64,000 nt of DNA from Allobosea robiniae (GTDB taxonomy: Bacteria > Pseudomonadota > Alphaproteobacteria > Rhizobiales > Beijerinckiaceae). A program made the position numbers and the translations under genes. Below are positions 18,014 to 27,367 of this stretch, piece after piece. The notes under the pieces were generated by a model that saw only the letters and a program-made list of their open reading frames with translations, did not search any database and was not told the DNA's origin. The stretch is from positions 124,001 through 188,000 of the forward strand of contig NZ_FNBZ01000001.1 of assembly GCF_900102525.1 (NCBI RefSeq), in the 5' to 3' direction. Positions within the stretch are counted from its first letter, which is position 1, and the number at the start of each line of letters is the position of its first letter.

Positions 18014-19444
18014 TCAGGCGGAAGCGTCGTCGGCCTTGGCCTCGGCCTTCTTCGCCTTCTTGGCGGCGGCCTTCTTCGGCTTGGCCTCGGCGGTGTCCTC
18101 GGCGTCCTCGTCGGCGTAGAGCGCCTCGCGCGAAACGGTCTGGTCCTCGACCTTCACCTGGCCGAGCAGATGGTCGACGACCTTCTCCTCGAAGATCGGG
18201 GCGCGGATCTCGGCGAGAGCCTGCGGGTTCTTGCGATAGAACTCCCAGACTTCCTTCTCCTGGCCGGGGAAGGAGCGGGCGCGCTCGATCAGGGCCTGGG
18301 TGACCTCGTCATCCGAGATCTGGACCTTGGCCTGCTCGCCGATCTCGGCCAGCACGAGGCCCAGGCGCACGCGGCGCTCGGCGATCTTGCGGTAGTCGGC
18401 GCGGGCGGCGTCCTCGGTGGTGTCCTCGTCGGCGAAGGTCTTGTTGGCCTGCTTCATGTCGGCCTCGACCTGGCCCCAGACGCTGGTGAACTCCTGCTCG
18501 ACCAGGGTCGGCGGCAGCTCGAAGCTGTACTTGCCGTCGAGCGCGTCGAGCAGGCCCTTCTTGAGCTTGCGGCGCGACTGGGCGGTGAAGTCACGGCCGA
18601 TCTGCTCGCTCACGGCTTCCTTGAGCTTGTCGAGCGACTCCATGCCGAAGCCCTTGGCGAGCTCGTCGTCGATCTTGACGGCGTCCGGGCCCTGGACGTC
18701 GGTCACGGTGACCTCGAACTCGGCCGGCTTGCCGGCGAGGTTCTCGGCCGCATAGTTCTCGGGGAAAGTCACCTTGACGGTGCGGGTCTCGCCGGTCTTG
18801 GCGCCTTCGAGCTGCTCCTCGAAGCCCGGGATGAACTGGCCGGCGCCGAGATCGAGCGGGATGCCCTCGCCCGTGCCGCCGTCGAACTTCTCACCGTCGA
18901 GCGTGCCGACGAAGGAGATGATCAGGCGGTCGCCCTTCTCGGCCTTGGCCTTCTCGCCCTTCGAGGTGTAGCTGCGGTTGCCGGCAGCCATGCGCAGAAG
19001 CGCGGCATCGACATCGGCGTCCGGAACCTCGGCGACCGGCTTCACCAGCGAAACGTCCGAGAGGTCGGCGAGCTCGATCTTCGGGAGCACTTCCAGCGCG
19101 ACGGTGAAGGCGAGATCGCCCTTGGCCTCCATCGCGGCCTCGATCTCTTCCTTGTTCTCGGGGAAGCGGATCTGCGGCTCGAAGGCGAGCTTCAGGTTGT
19201 TGTCGGCGACGATCTTCTGGTTCGCCTCGTTGACGGCGTTCTGCAGCACGTCGGACATGACCGAGCGGCCATAGAGGCGGCGCAGATGCGCGACCGGCAC
19301 CTTGCCCGGGCGGAAGCCGTTGATCTTGGCCTTGCCCTGGAGGTCCTGGAGGCTGCCATCGAGCCTGGTCTTCAGGTCGGCGGCGTTCAGCACCACCTGG
19401 AATTCGCGCTTGAGGCCCTGGGACAGGGTTTCGGTCACGTTCAT
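18014..19444 (-). CDS. tig: Trigger factor (ribosome-associated chaperone and peptidyl-prolyl isomerase)
   Basis: A 476-residue chaperone that meets nascent chains at the ribosome exit. The N-terminal ribosome-binding domain carries the signature GFRPGKVP (seen as [18 protein letters not shown]). The FKBP-type PPIase domain follows (about residues 150-250, with [20 protein letters not shown]), and then the helical C-terminal domain. The tail is a low-complexity stretch rich in A, K, E and D, common in alphaproteobacterial trigger factors. ATG 19444 is the conserved [11 protein letters not shown] start; a longer frame is open to 19477. Confidence 0.97.
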   Translation of the reverse strand: MNVTETLSQGLKREFQVVLNAADLKTRLDGSLQDLQGKAKINGFRPGKVPVAHLRRLYGRSVMSDVLQNAVNEANQKIVADNNLKLAFEPQIRFPENKEEIEAAMEAKGDLAFTVALEVLPKIELADLSDVSLVKPVAEVPDADVDAALLRMAAGNRSYTSKGEKAKAEKGDRLIISFVGTLDGEKFDGGTGEGIPLDLGAGQFIPGFEEQLEGAKTGETRTVKVTFPENYAAENLAGKPAEFEVTVTDVQGPDAVKIDDELAKGFGMESLDKLKEAVSEQIGRDFTAQSRRKLKKGLLDALDGKYSFELPPTLVEQEFTSVWGQVEADMKQANKTFADEDTTEDAARADYRKIAERRVRLGLVLAEIGEQAKVQISDDEVTQALIERARSFPGQEKEVWEFYRKNPQALAEIRAPIFEEKVVDHLLGQVKVEDQTVSREALYADEDAEDTAEAKPKKAAAKKAKKAEAKADDASA

Positions 19445-19534
19445 TTTTGTACCGCCAACAGCTCGTTTACGTCTCAATGTCCAAAGCGCGACGCCGGTTC
19501 GACCGCCGCCGCGCTCGCGAAAAAACTAGACCGA

Positions 19535-19619
19535 TGGTGCGGGCGGAGGGACTCGAACCCCCACGACTTTCGCCGCTGGTACCTAAAACCAGTGCGTCTA
19601 CCAATTCCGCCACGCCCGC
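19535..19619 (-). tRNA. tRNA-Leu (UAG)
   Basis: An 85-base class II tRNA with a long variable arm and encoded CCA. The acceptor stem pairs GCGGGCG (19619-19613) with CGCCCGC (19545-19539), with discriminator A. The anticodon stem-loop CTGGT-TTTAGGT-ACCAG gives anticodon TAG. Confidence 0.97.
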
Positions 19620-19796
19620 CGGTCCGATAGCGCTGCGCGCGAGCAAACGCAGCGCGGCCATCGTCAAGCCGCAGGCCTATACGCATTTCGACCGGGCCAT
19701 GCAGCAAAAAAATGACGGTTCTGCAAAACAGGCGCTGCGCCGGGCATTTCGCCGGGGGACCCGAACCGGCTCTCGCCAGAGCGGGCCGCCCGGATT

Positions 19797-21245
19797 ATGC
19801 GGTATGGCATGACGAAACCGCCCGCCGCCTCCCCGCTCCCGCTCACGCGTCGCCAATGGCTGGCGGGGCTCGGCGGAGCTTGCCTGATCGCGCCCTCAGC
19901 GGGTTTCGCGCAAGCTCCCGCCCCGACCATCAAGCCGGCAAGCGAGCCGCAGCGGCGGACACTCGTGGCCGCGCCAGCGAAGGCAAGGCTGCGTCCGTCA
20001 CCGCCGGTCGATACGGAAATCTGGACATTCGACGGCAGCACGCCGGCCCCGCCCCTGCGAATCAAGCAGGGCGAAACGCTGGCCGTGAAGCTCGAGAACA
20101 AGACGACGGCCCCGCTCGACCTGCACTGGTACGGCCTGCGCGGCGAGGCCGAACGGGATGGCGCCGCCAGCTTCACGCGCCCGCCCATCGCGCCGGGAGA
20201 AACCGGCGAGTTCCGGATCACGCCGGCGGATTCGGGCACCCTGCTCTATCGCCCGCTCCGGGCCGGCAGTTCATCCGAACCCGCTGGCCGGGGCCTGAGC
20301 GGCCTCGTCATCGTCGAGGAGAAGGAGCCGCCTCCGGTCGATCTCGACCTGCCCGTCCTGATCACCGACTGGCTCCTCGGCGACGACCAGGCGCTCCAGC
20401 CCTTCGTGCTGCAAGGGAATGCCTCGGCTTCGGCCGGGCGCCTCGGCAGTTGGCTCACGGTCAACGGCCGCTCGCCGCCGCAGCCGATCTCGGCCCGGCC
20501 CGGTGCGCGGATTCGCCTCAGGCTCGCCAATGCCTGCAATGCCCGGATCATGCGATTGCGCTTCGACGGCGGAAAGGCGACCGTGATCGCGGTCGACAGC
20601 CAGCCGACCGAGAGTTTCGAGCCTGTGCGCTCGCAGCTGCCCTTCGCGCCGGGTACCCGCTACGACGTCATCCTCGATATGCCGATCGAGGTCGGTGCCG
20701 CCGTCAATGTCAGCGCCCTGATCGGTGGCGGCCTGCCGCTGGTCCGGATCGTGACGGCGGGGCAGCCGCAGGTTCCGCCCGCAGCCATGCCCGCCCTGAA
20801 GCTCAACCCTGCCCTGCCGCTGGGCGTGCGGATGCAGGACGCGCTGCGGCCCGAACTCGTCATCGAGGGCGGCGCCAGGCTCACCGAGGACCAGAAGCTC
20901 GATTTCACAGGGCTCGATCTCGCCAGCCCCTGGCGGGTGAATGGCGGCACCGGCTCCTTCGAAGGCAAGCCGCTGTTCAGCGTCAAGCGCGGCACGCCGA
21001 TCGTGGTGGCGATCGACAACCGCACCGCCTTCGTCCAGCCGTTCCACGTCCATGGCCACAGCTTCCGGCTGCTGCATCCGCTCGACGACGGCTGGGAGAA
21101 CTATTTCCTCGACACCGTGCAGATCCCGGAACGCAAGAAGCTGCACATCGCCTTCATCGCCGACAATCCCGGCCGCTGGCTGATCTCGTCGACGGTGCTG
21201 GAGCGCTTCGACCTCGGGCTATGGAGCTGGTTCGAGGTGACGTGA
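19797..21245 (+). CDS. Multicopper-oxidase-fold protein lacking type-1 copper ligands
   Basis: A 482-residue Tat-exported protein (twin Arg18-Arg19 in LTRRQWLAGLGG, cleavage near residue 40) with three cupredoxin-like domains. The copper sites are degraded. The first motif is HWYG (His110 kept, Tyr112 instead of His). The second is YRPL at 151-154, with both His lost. The third is QPFHVHGH at 414-421, with the type-1 His now Gln and the HxH pair kept. The fourth is GRWLISSTVLERFDLGLW at 459-476, where the usual HCH, the following His and the axial Met are all replaced. It is therefore unlikely to oxidise substrates like a laccase; a structural role like that of FtsP/SufI is possible. ATG 19809 is an alternative start. 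Confidence 0.85.
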   Translation: MRYGMTKPPAASPLPLTRRQWLAGLGGACLIAPSAGFAQAPAPTIKPASEPQRRTLVAAPAKARLRPSPPVDTEIWTFDGSTPAPPLRIKQGETLAVKLENKTTAPLDLHWYGLRGEAERDGAASFTRPPIAPGETGEFRITPADSGTLLYRPLRAGSSSEPAGRGLSGLVIVEEKEPPPVDLDLPVLITDWLLGDDQALQPFVLQGNASASAGRLGSWLTVNGRSPPQPISARPGARIRLRLANACNARIMRLRFDGGKATVIAVDSQPTESFEPVRSQLPFAPGTRYDVILDMPIEVGAAVNVSALIGGGLPLVRIVTAGQPQVPPAAMPALKLNPALPLGVRMQDALRPELVIEGGARLTEDQKLDFTGLDLASPWRVNGGTGSFEGKPLFSVKRGTPIVVAIDNRTAFVQPFHVHGHSFRLLHPLDDGWENYFLDTVQIPERKKLHIAFIADNPGRWLISSTVLERFDLGLWSWFEVT

Positions 21246-21254
21246 GGCCGCTCC

Positions 21255-21809
21255 TCAAAGGCTCAGCCGATCGACCACGTCCTGCACGATCGCGTCCTTG
21301 CTGTCCTCGACCGAGACGACCAGCGGCTTCTCGTCCGCACCCGGCTCCTCCAGCGCGGCGAACTGGCTGTCGAGCAGGGCCGGCGGCATGAAATGGTGCT
21401 GGCGGGCGGCCATGCGCCGGCCGATCAGCTCGCGCGAGCCCTTGAGATAGACCAGCGCGACATCCGGCCGGTCGCCGACGATCACCTGCCGATAGGCGCG
21501 CTTCAGCGCCGAGCAGGTGACGATGCCGTGCTCGCCCTTGGCCCGGAGATTGTCGATCCAGGCGGCGATGGCCGCGAGCCAGGGCTTGCGATCCTCGTCG
21601 TTCAGCGGCGTGCCGCCGGCCATCTTGGCGACGTTCTCGGGGGGATGGAAGGAATCGGCGTCGCGGAAGGGCCAGCCGAGGCGCTCCGCCAGACGCTCGC
21701 CGAGCGAGGTCTTGCCGGAGCTCGCGACGCCCATGACGACGATGACGGCCGGGCGGCCACCGCCTGCTGCCTCTGCCACCGTATCAGCCCTGCTTCTTGG
21801 GTTCGACAT
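21255..21809 (-). CDS. Gluconokinase
   Basis: About 184 residues. It phosphorylates D-gluconate to 6-phosphogluconate with ATP. The P-loop GVASSGKT lies at residues 27-34. The gluconokinase motifs [29 protein letters not shown] (described by its key residues D, HP, N, KM, G, P, L, D, R, P, W) and CSALKRAYR are present. ATG 21809 lies inside the end of the 6-phosphogluconate dehydrogenase gene (26-base overlap). GTG 21779, just past that stop codon, is the alternative start. The pair forms a gluconate branch into the pentose-phosphate pathway. Confidence 0.92.
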   Translation of the reverse strand: MSNPRSRADTVAEAAGGGRPAVIVVMGVASSGKTSLGERLAERLGWPFRDADSFHPPENVAKMAGGTPLNDEDRKPWLAAIAAWIDNLRAKGEHGIVTCSALKRAYRQVIVGDRPDVALVYLKGSRELIGRRMAARQHHFMPPALLDSQFAALEEPGADEKPLVVSVEDSKDAIVQDVVDRLSL

Positions 21810-22770
21810 GGCCGCCGAAGCCGGCGCGCATCGCCGAGAGGATCTTCTCGCCGAAAGTGTGGTCGACACGCGAGCGGAAGCGCGCGAACAGCGCCGAGGT
21901 CAGCACCTCGGCCGGGGTCGCGGTCTCGACGGCGGCGTCGACCGTCCAGCGGCCCTCGCCGGAATCCGAGACATTGCCGGTATAGGAAGCGAGTTCCTCG
22001 TCGGCGGCGAGCGCCTCGGCGGTCAGGTCGAGCAGCCAAGAGGTGACGACCGAACCGCGGCGCCAGACCTCGGCGATCTCTGCCGTGTCGAAATCGAAGC
22101 CGTATTCGGCCGGCAGGCCCTCCTTGGCCGAGGCGTTGCGCAGCAGGTCGAAGCCCTCCGCGAAGGCCTGCATCATGCCGTATTCGATGCCGTTATGCAC
22201 CATCTTGACGAAATGGCCGGCGCCGGTCGGGCCGCAATGGAGATAGCCCTGCTCGCTCGTCGGGTTGCGGCCCTCGCGATGCTTGGTCGGCTCGATCTCG
22301 CCCTTGCCGGGGGCGAGCGCCGCGAAGATCGGCTCCAGCCGGTCGAAGGCTTCCTTGTCGCCGCCGATCATCAGGCAGTAGCCGCGATCGAGGCCGTGGA
22401 CGCCGCCGGAGGTGCCGATATCCATGTAATGGATGCCCTTGGCCGCCAATTCCTTGCCGCGGCGGACATCGTCCTTCCAGAAGGCATTGCCGCCGTCGAT
22501 CAGCGTATCGCCCTCGTCGACGAGGCCCGCGAGCTCGGCCAGGGTCGCCTCGGTGATCTTGCCGGCCGGCAGCATTACCCAGATCGCGCGGGGCGCCTTG
22601 AGCTTGGCGACCATGTCCTTGAGATCGCTGGCCAGCGTCGCGCCATCGGCGGCGAGCGCCTGGCCCGGCTTCGGATCACGATCATAGACCACGCATTCAT
22701 GGCCGGCGCGCATCAGGCGGCGTACGATGTTGCCACCCATCCGGCCGAGGCCGATCACTCCAAGCTGCAT
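21784..22770 (-). CDS. gnd: 6-phosphogluconate dehydrogenase, decarboxylating (short, GndA/YqeC type)
   Basis: A 328-residue enzyme that oxidises 6-phosphogluconate to ribulose 5-phosphate and CO2. The N-terminal Rossmann motif is [13 protein letters not shown]. The substrate-binding signature [21 protein letters not shown] is represented by its residues D, GTSGG, G, G, MIGG. The catalytic Lys/Asn pair is in [17 protein letters not shown]. The length, about 330 instead of 470 residues, marks the short tetrameric class found in alphaproteobacteria and Gram-positives, often NAD-dependent. CGGAG precedes ATG 22770. It is upstream of and overlaps the gluconokinase gene. Confidence 0.95.
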   Translation of the reverse strand: MQLGVIGLGRMGGNIVRRLMRAGHECVVYDRDPKPGQALAADGATLASDLKDMVAKLKAPRAIWVMLPAGKITEATLAELAGLVDEGDTLIDGGNAFWKDDVRRGKELAAKGIHYMDIGTSGGVHGLDRGYCLMIGGDKEAFDRLEPIFAALAPGKGEIEPTKHREGRNPTSEQGYLHCGPTGAGHFVKMVHNGIEYGMMQAFAEGFDLLRNASAKEGLPAEYGFDFDTAEIAEVWRRGSVVTSWLLDLTAEALAADEELASYTGNVSDSGEGRWTVDAAVETATPAEVLTSALFARFRSRVDHTFGEKILSAMRAGFGGHVEPKKQG

Positions 22771-22849
22771 GTCAGATACTCCGCAAAGCCGGCTTTCGCT
22801 GCTTCAAGCATGGAGGCGGCGGGCGGGGCAAGCCGATGCGACGCAGGTC

Positions 22850-23719
22850 TCAACCCCGGATTTGCTGCTGCAAGGCCCGCCAACGCCCCGGCGTGACGCC
22901 ATAGGCGCGGCGGAACTGGCGGGTGAAATGGCTCTGATCGGCGAAGCCACAGGCGAAGGCCAGGTCAGCCAGAGGCGTGTCCTCCGCCAGCATGCGACGG
23001 GCACGGTCGAGGCGACGCATCACGAGGTAGTTATAAGGGCTGGTCCCGAAAGCCGCGCGGAACTGGCGCGCCAAGGTGAAGCGATCGAGCCCTGTCATGG
23101 CTTCCAGGCGGCTCGAATCGACAGTCTCGGCGGTGTGCGCGTCGAGATAGTCCCGAGCGCGCTCAAGGGCCCTGTTTTCGAGCCGCGACGGACGAGCACG
23201 CGCCGCCGAGGGATCGAGCGCCAACAAGGCCTGCGCCAGCCGTTCGAGGAGATCATCGACCGCCAGAGGATCGAGCGGCTGATCGAGATCGCGCAGCGCG
23301 CGGGCGATCGCCGCGACCAAACGCGGCTCCTGTGAAACCGCTGTAGACATGAAGGGCAGTGCCCGGCCGCCCTCGCCCATCGCCTGCCGGATCAGGCGCG
23401 GCTCGACATAGAGCATGCGGTAACGGAAGCCGCTCTCGATGCCGGAGCGCCCGTTATGGACCTCGTCGGGATGCAGAACGATGGCGTGGCCACCGAGGCT
23501 GTCGCGCCTTGCGCCGCGGTAATCGAAGGATTGCACGCCCGACAGCGTCAGCCCGAAGGCATAGGTGTCGTGGCGGTGCGGATCATAGGCATAGCCCCGG
23601 AAGAACGCTTCCATGCGCTCTATTCCATCAGCGCCGGTGCCGAGCCGGACCCAGTCCCGCTCAGGCCCGCACGATCGTTCAAGACGGGCCTTGCCGGCCT
23701 CGGTTAGCGATGCGTCCAT
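22850..23719 (-). CDS. AraC-family regulator with cupin sensor domain
   Basis: A 289-residue regulator. The N-terminal AraC-binding cupin has the metal-site-like DPHRHDTYAFG and the later HPDEVHNG. The C-terminal DNA-binding domain has the signature LADLAFACGFADQSHFTRQFRRAYGVTPG, given here by its residues ACGF, DQSHF, R-F and G-TPG. Its start codon (CAT at 23717-23719) overlaps by two bases the ATG of the divergent DUF2000 gene at 23718. That neighbour is its most likely target. Confidence 0.88.
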   Translation of the reverse strand: MDASLTEAGKARLERSCGPERDWVRLGTGADGIERMEAFFRGYAYDPHRHDTYAFGLTLSGVQSFDYRGARRDSLGGHAIVLHPDEVHNGRSGIESGFRYRMLYVEPRLIRQAMGEGGRALPFMSTAVSQEPRLVAAIARALRDLDQPLDPLAVDDLLERLAQALLALDPSAARARPSRLENRALERARDYLDAHTAETVDSSRLEAMTGLDRFTLARQFRAAFGTSPYNYLVMRRLDRARRMLAEDTPLADLAFACGFADQSHFTRQFRRAYGVTPGRWRALQQQIRG

Positions 23720-24128
23720 GCGTTACGATACCAAGATAGCCATCGTGGTTCGCGATGATCTCGCAACCTGGCAAAAACTCAATGTCGCCAGCTTCCTCGC
23801 CGGCGGACTTGTCGGAACCGCTCCGGAACTTGCGGGCGAACCCTACAGGGATGGCTCAGGCCGCTTCTACGGTCCGCTGGTCCGCCAGCCGATCCTGATC
23901 TTCGCGGCAAGCGCAGCGGAGCTCACGGCTATGCTCCAACGGGCGCAGCAGCGCGGCGTCCGGCCGCATCTCTATACGAAGGACCTGTTCGCAACCGGTA
24001 ATGACATGGACAACCGCGCCGCTGTCGCTGCGGTTGCGACGGATGCACTCGACCTCGTCGGTCTCGGCCTGCATGCCGAGCGCAAGGAGATCGACAAGAT
24101 CACCAAGGGGCTGAAGCTGCACGGATAA
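23718..24128 (+). CDS. DUF2000 family protein
   Basis: A 136-residue cytosolic protein that matches DUF2000. It begins with YDTKIAIVVRDDLATWQKLNV and has the later KDLFATGND and ALDLVGLGLHAERKEIDKITKGL segments. The fold resembles peptidyl-tRNA hydrolase-like (PTH2) proteins, but no activity is established. ATG 23718 is the only start that keeps the conserved N-terminus, and it shares bases with the AraC start codon on the other strand. Control by that AraC protein is inferred from the pairing. Confidence 0.82.
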   Translation: MRYDTKIAIVVRDDLATWQKLNVASFLAGGLVGTAPELAGEPYRDGSGRFYGPLVRQPILIFAASAAELTAMLQRAQQRGVRPHLYTKDLFATGNDMDNRAAVAAVATDALDLVGLGLHAERKEIDKITKGLKLHG

Positions 24129-24320
24129 CCGCTTGCAACGCATGCTGTTCGCGCAGACTTGCCTGCCTCATCCCTGTGCAACACGCGGATCGCTCTCCGC
24201 ATTCACGGTCTGGATCGCGACTTTCGTCGTGCTCATCCAGTGCATTTTTTGGCATTTACGAGTCCCCGAGAATCGCCTTAGCCTCCTTCTTGTCGGTAAC
24301 AACTGAAAGGAGGTGATCCA

Positions 24321-24398
24321 GTGTCTCATTGTCATCAACCGCTGGTGCAAGGCGGGCGGATCTGGACCTCTTCTTGCTGGGGTTTCTATTCCGCGTGA
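24321..24398 (+). CDS. Tiny reading frame behind an ideal Shine-Dalgarno (25 codons)
   Basis: The GTG start at 24321 is preceded by AAAGGAGGTGATCC (24306-24319), a full-length complement of the 16S rRNA 3' tail, with 7 bases from AGGAGG to GTG. The 25-residue product begins MSHCHQPLVQGG and is rich in W, H and S, with two Cys. An 8 bp inverted repeat (CGGATCTG at 24357-24364, CAGATCCG at 24412-24419) brackets its end. A terminator-like hairpin follows at 24446. It could be a leader peptide upstream of rnr, a free small protein or a ribosome-binding RNA. I do not recognise the sequence. Confidence 0.45.
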   Translation: MSHCHQPLVQGGRIWTSSCWGFYSA

Positions 24399-24445
24399 GT
24401 TTTCGCACCTTCAGATCCGGTTCGCCGGGTCGCGGTTCGGCAATG

Positions 24446-24480
24446 GAAGGGCAGCTCGCAAGGGCTGCCCTTCTTGCTTT
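24446..24480 (+). terminator. Rho-independent-type terminator upstream of rnr
   Basis: GAAGGGCAGC (24446-24455) pairs perfectly with GCTGCCCTTC (24464-24473) across an 8-base loop, followed by TTGCTTT. It closes the small transcript carrying the 25-codon frame and lies 72 bases before rnr, so it may also act as an attenuator. Confidence 0.7.
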
Positions 24481-24551
24481 CAGGCCGCCAATGCTGGCGT
24501 CCGGCCGCAAGCCGTGGCAGACAGGCGGCGTGTCACGCTTTTCCCTGCCCA

Positions 24552-26921
24552 ATGCCCCGAGTACCGGCCGTGTCCGTTCCTGATCCGAGCCGCGAGGCCA
24601 TTCTCGACTTCATCGAGGAAGAGCGCGCCGCCGGCCGCGAGGTCGGCCGGCGCGAGATCGCCAAGGCTTTCGGGCTCGATGGCGGCGGCAAGATCTGGCT
24701 GAAGCGCCTGCTCAAGGAGATGGCGGAGGAAGGCGAGATCGGCGGCGACGGCAAGGAGCGCCCGGTCCATCCGCGCGGCGCGCTGCCGCCCGTCCTGCTC
24801 TCCGAGATCAAGCGCCGCGACCGCGAGGGCGACCTCGTCGCCCAGCCGCTGGAATGGGACGAGGCGGAGAGCGGAGCGCCGCCGCAGATCCTGATCGAGC
24901 GCACCCGCGAGGGACGCCGCAAGGACAAATCGGCGGGGCCTGCGCCGGGCGTCGGCGATCAGGTCATCCTCAAGCTGACGCGGCTGCGCGGCGTCGAGGG
25001 CTTCGGCTATTCCGGCCGGGTGCTCAAGGTGATGGGCAAGGCGAAGGCCGCCGTGCTCGGCATCTTCCGCGCCCTGCCCGACGGCTCCGGCCGGCTGGTG
25101 CCGATCGACAAGAAGGCGCAGGGGCGCGAGGCGATCATCCCGAAGGGCCGCACCGCCGATGCGCAGGATGGCGACCTCGTCTCGGTCAGTTTGCGCCGCG
25201 AGAGCCGCTTCGGCCCGCCCGAGGCGCAGGTGCGCGAGCGGCTGGGCTCGATCAAGTCCGAGCGCGCCGTCAGCCTGATCGCGATCCACGCCCATGGCAT
25301 TCCGCATGAGTTCCCGCCAGCCGCCCTTCAGGAAGCCGCGAACGCACCGCTTGCCAGCCTGAAAGGCCGCGAGGACTGGCGCGAGCTGCCGCTCGTCACC
25401 ATCGACCCCGCCGACGCCAAGGACCATGACGACGCGGTCCATGCCGTGCCGGACGGCAACCCGGACAATCCCGGCGGCTTCGTCGTCACCGTCGCGATCG
25501 CCGATGTCGCGGCCTACGTGACGCCGCATTCGGCGCTCGACCGCGAGGCGTTGGAGCGCGGCAACTCGGTCTATTTCCCCGACCGTGTCGTGCCGATGCT
25601 GCCGGAGCGGATCTCGAACGATCTCTGTTCCTTGCGCGAGCACGAGGACCGGCCGGCGCTTGCCGTCCGGCTCGTGCTCAAGGCCGACGGCTCGAAGAAG
25701 AGCCATTCCTTCCACCGCGTGCTGATGCGCTCGGCGGCGAAGCTCTCCTATCAGCAGGCGCAGGCCGCCATCGACGGCAGTCCCGACGAGAAGACCGCGC
25801 CGATCCGCGAGAGCGTGCTGATGCCGCTCTGGGCGGCCTATGGCATTGCGGCCCGCGCCCGCGACCAGCGCCAGCCGCTGGAACTCGACCTGCCCGAGCG
25901 CAAGCTGATCCTGAAGCCCGACGGCTCGGTCGATCGCGTCATCGTGCCGGACCGGCTCGCCGCCCATCGCCTGATCGAGGAATTCATGATCCTCGCCAAT
26001 GTCGCGGCGGCCGAGACTCTGGAGAAAGCCGGCAGCCAGTTGATCTATCGCTGCCATGACGAGCCCTCGCTGGAGAAGATGCGGGCGCTTGGCGAGGTGC
26101 TGGCCTCGATCGGCATCAAGCTGCCGCAGGACGGGGCGCTCAGGCCCGTGCTGTTCAACCGCATCCTCGGCATGATCAAGGGCTCGGAGAACGAGACGCT
26201 GATCAACGAGGTCGTGCTGCGCACGCAGGCCCAAGCCGAATATGTCGCCGAGAATTACGGGCATTTTGGCCTCAACCTGCGCCGATACGCCCATTTCACC
26301 TCGCCGATCCGGCGCTATGCCGACCTGATCGTGCACCGCGCGCTGATCACGGCGCTGAGGCTCGGCGATGATGGCCTGCCGAAGAGCACGACGCTCGCGG
26401 AGCTGCGTGAGGTTGCAACCCGCATCTCGGCCGCCGAGCGGCGCGCCATGGCCGCCGAGCGCGAGACGACCGACCGGCTGATCGCGCATTTCCTTGCCGA
26501 CCAGATCGGCGCGAGCTTCGACGGGCGCATCGGCGGCGTGCACAAGGCCGGCCTGTTCGTGAAGCTCGACGGCACCGGTGCCGACGGCTTCATTCCGGCC
26601 TCGACGCTGGGCGGCGACTACTACCGCTATGACGAAGTCGCACATGCGCTGATCGGCGAGCGTACCGGAGAGAGCTGGCGCCTCGGCGACCGCGTCCATG
26701 TCAAGCTGGTCGAGGCAGCGCCGGTCGCGGGCGCCCTGCGCTTCGAACTGCTTTCGGAGGGACGCGTCGTGGCGACAGGACGCACCGGCAAGCGGCGCGG
26801 CGGCGCAGTCCCTTTCGGGACCAGCCGGCCGGCGGCAAGCTTCGGCAAGAAGGGCAAGCCGGGCGGGGGCGGCTTCGGCAAAAGCAAGCCGGGCAAGAGC
26901 AAGCCCGGCAAGAGGCGGTGA
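24552..26921 (+). CDS. rnr: Ribonuclease R
   Basis: A 789-residue 3'-to-5' exoribonuclease of the RNB family that degrades structured RNA and takes part in RNA quality control. It has an N-terminal winged-helix-like region, cold-shock domains, and the catalytic RNB core with the Asp cluster DPADAKDHDDAVH near residue 285. The later HFTSPIRRYADLIVHR signature and a C-terminal S1 domain with GGVHKAGLFVKLDG follow. The tail is a lysine/glycine-rich run of GKSKPGK repeats, typical of RNase R. ATG 24552 has no clear Shine-Dalgarno. It overlaps the next gene by one base (TGATG). Confidence 0.95.
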   Translation: MPRVPAVSVPDPSREAILDFIEEERAAGREVGRREIAKAFGLDGGGKIWLKRLLKEMAEEGEIGGDGKERPVHPRGALPPVLLSEIKRRDREGDLVAQPLEWDEAESGAPPQILIERTREGRRKDKSAGPAPGVGDQVILKLTRLRGVEGFGYSGRVLKVMGKAKAAVLGIFRALPDGSGRLVPIDKKAQGREAIIPKGRTADAQDGDLVSVSLRRESRFGPPEAQVRERLGSIKSERAVSLIAIHAHGIPHEFPPAALQEAANAPLASLKGREDWRELPLVTIDPADAKDHDDAVHAVPDGNPDNPGGFVVTVAIADVAAYVTPHSALDREALERGNSVYFPDRVVPMLPERISNDLCSLREHEDRPALAVRLVLKADGSKKSHSFHRVLMRSAAKLSYQQAQAAIDGSPDEKTAPIRESVLMPLWAAYGIAARARDQRQPLELDLPERKLILKPDGSVDRVIVPDRLAAHRLIEEFMILANVAAAETLEKAGSQLIYRCHDEPSLEKMRALGEVLASIGIKLPQDGALRPVLFNRILGMIKGSENETLINEVVLRTQAQAEYVAENYGHFGLNLRRYAHFTSPIRRYADLIVHRALITALRLGDDGLPKSTTLAELREVATRISAAERRAMAAERETTDRLIAHFLADQIGASFDGRIGGVHKAGLFVKLDGTGADGFIPASTLGGDYYRYDEVAHALIGERTGESWRLGDRVHVKLVEAAPVAGALRFELLSEGRVVATGRTGKRRGGAVPFGTSRPAASFGKKGKPGGGGFGKSKPGKSKPGKRR

Positions 26922-27367
26922 TGGGCGTTCAGATTCACAGCGCGGAGGCGCATCTCGACGCGCGCGACTGGCGCCAGGCCGTCGCGCGCGGCTTGAGGGG
27001 CCACTGCCCGCATTGCGGGAGGGGCCAGCTGTTCCGCGCCTTCCTGAAGCCGGTCGACACCTGCGAAGCCTGCGGCGAGGACCTGCATCACCAGCGGGCT
27101 GACGACCTGCCGCCCTATATCGTCATCACCATCGTCGGCCATATCATCGTCGGCGGCCTGCTGCTGGCGGAGAAATTCGGCGACTGGCCGATGTGGCTGC
27201 ACATGGTCGTCTGGCCGGCGCTGACTCTGATCCTGTCCATCGCAATGATGCAGCCGGTGAAGGGCGGCGTCGTCGGCCTGCAATGGGCCGTGCGCATGCA
27301 CGGCTTCGGCGGCGAGCCCGACCGGCCCGAACGCCAGCCCCTGCCTTCTTCGGAATCACGTTCATGA
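26921..27367 (+). CDS. DUF983 zinc-ribbon membrane protein
   Basis: A 148-residue inner-membrane protein. An N-terminal zinc ribbon has two CxxC pairs (CPHC and CEAC, about residues 28-55). Two hydrophobic segments follow (about residues 65-90 and 95-115). This is the DUF983 architecture, usually found next to rnr in alphaproteobacteria; the function is unknown. It starts within the rnr stop (TGATG) and ends with an ATGA overlap into the Nudix gene, so all three are translationally coupled. Confidence 0.87.
   Translation: MGVQIHSAEAHLDARDWRQAVARGLRGHCPHCGRGQLFRAFLKPVDTCEACGEDLHHQRADDLPPYIVITIVGHIIVGGLLLAEKFGDWPMWLHMVVWPALTLILSIAMMQPVKGGVVGLQWAVRMHGFGGEPDRPERQPLPSSESRS

Noticed and set aside
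21784..21809. Frameshift between gnd and the gluconokinase gene
   Set aside because: The overlap is a normal start-in-end arrangement; both products have complete motifs and normal length.
24256..24552. Minus-strand frame of 98 codons opposite the 25-codon gene
   Set aside because: The C-terminal part looks protein-like (KKEAKAILGDS), but third-position GC is low and it lacks a ribosome site. The plus-strand Shine-Dalgarno and terminator explain the region better.
24480..26699. Long minus-strand frame opposite rnr
   Set aside because: It is antisense to RNase R, whose motifs are intact on the plus strand.
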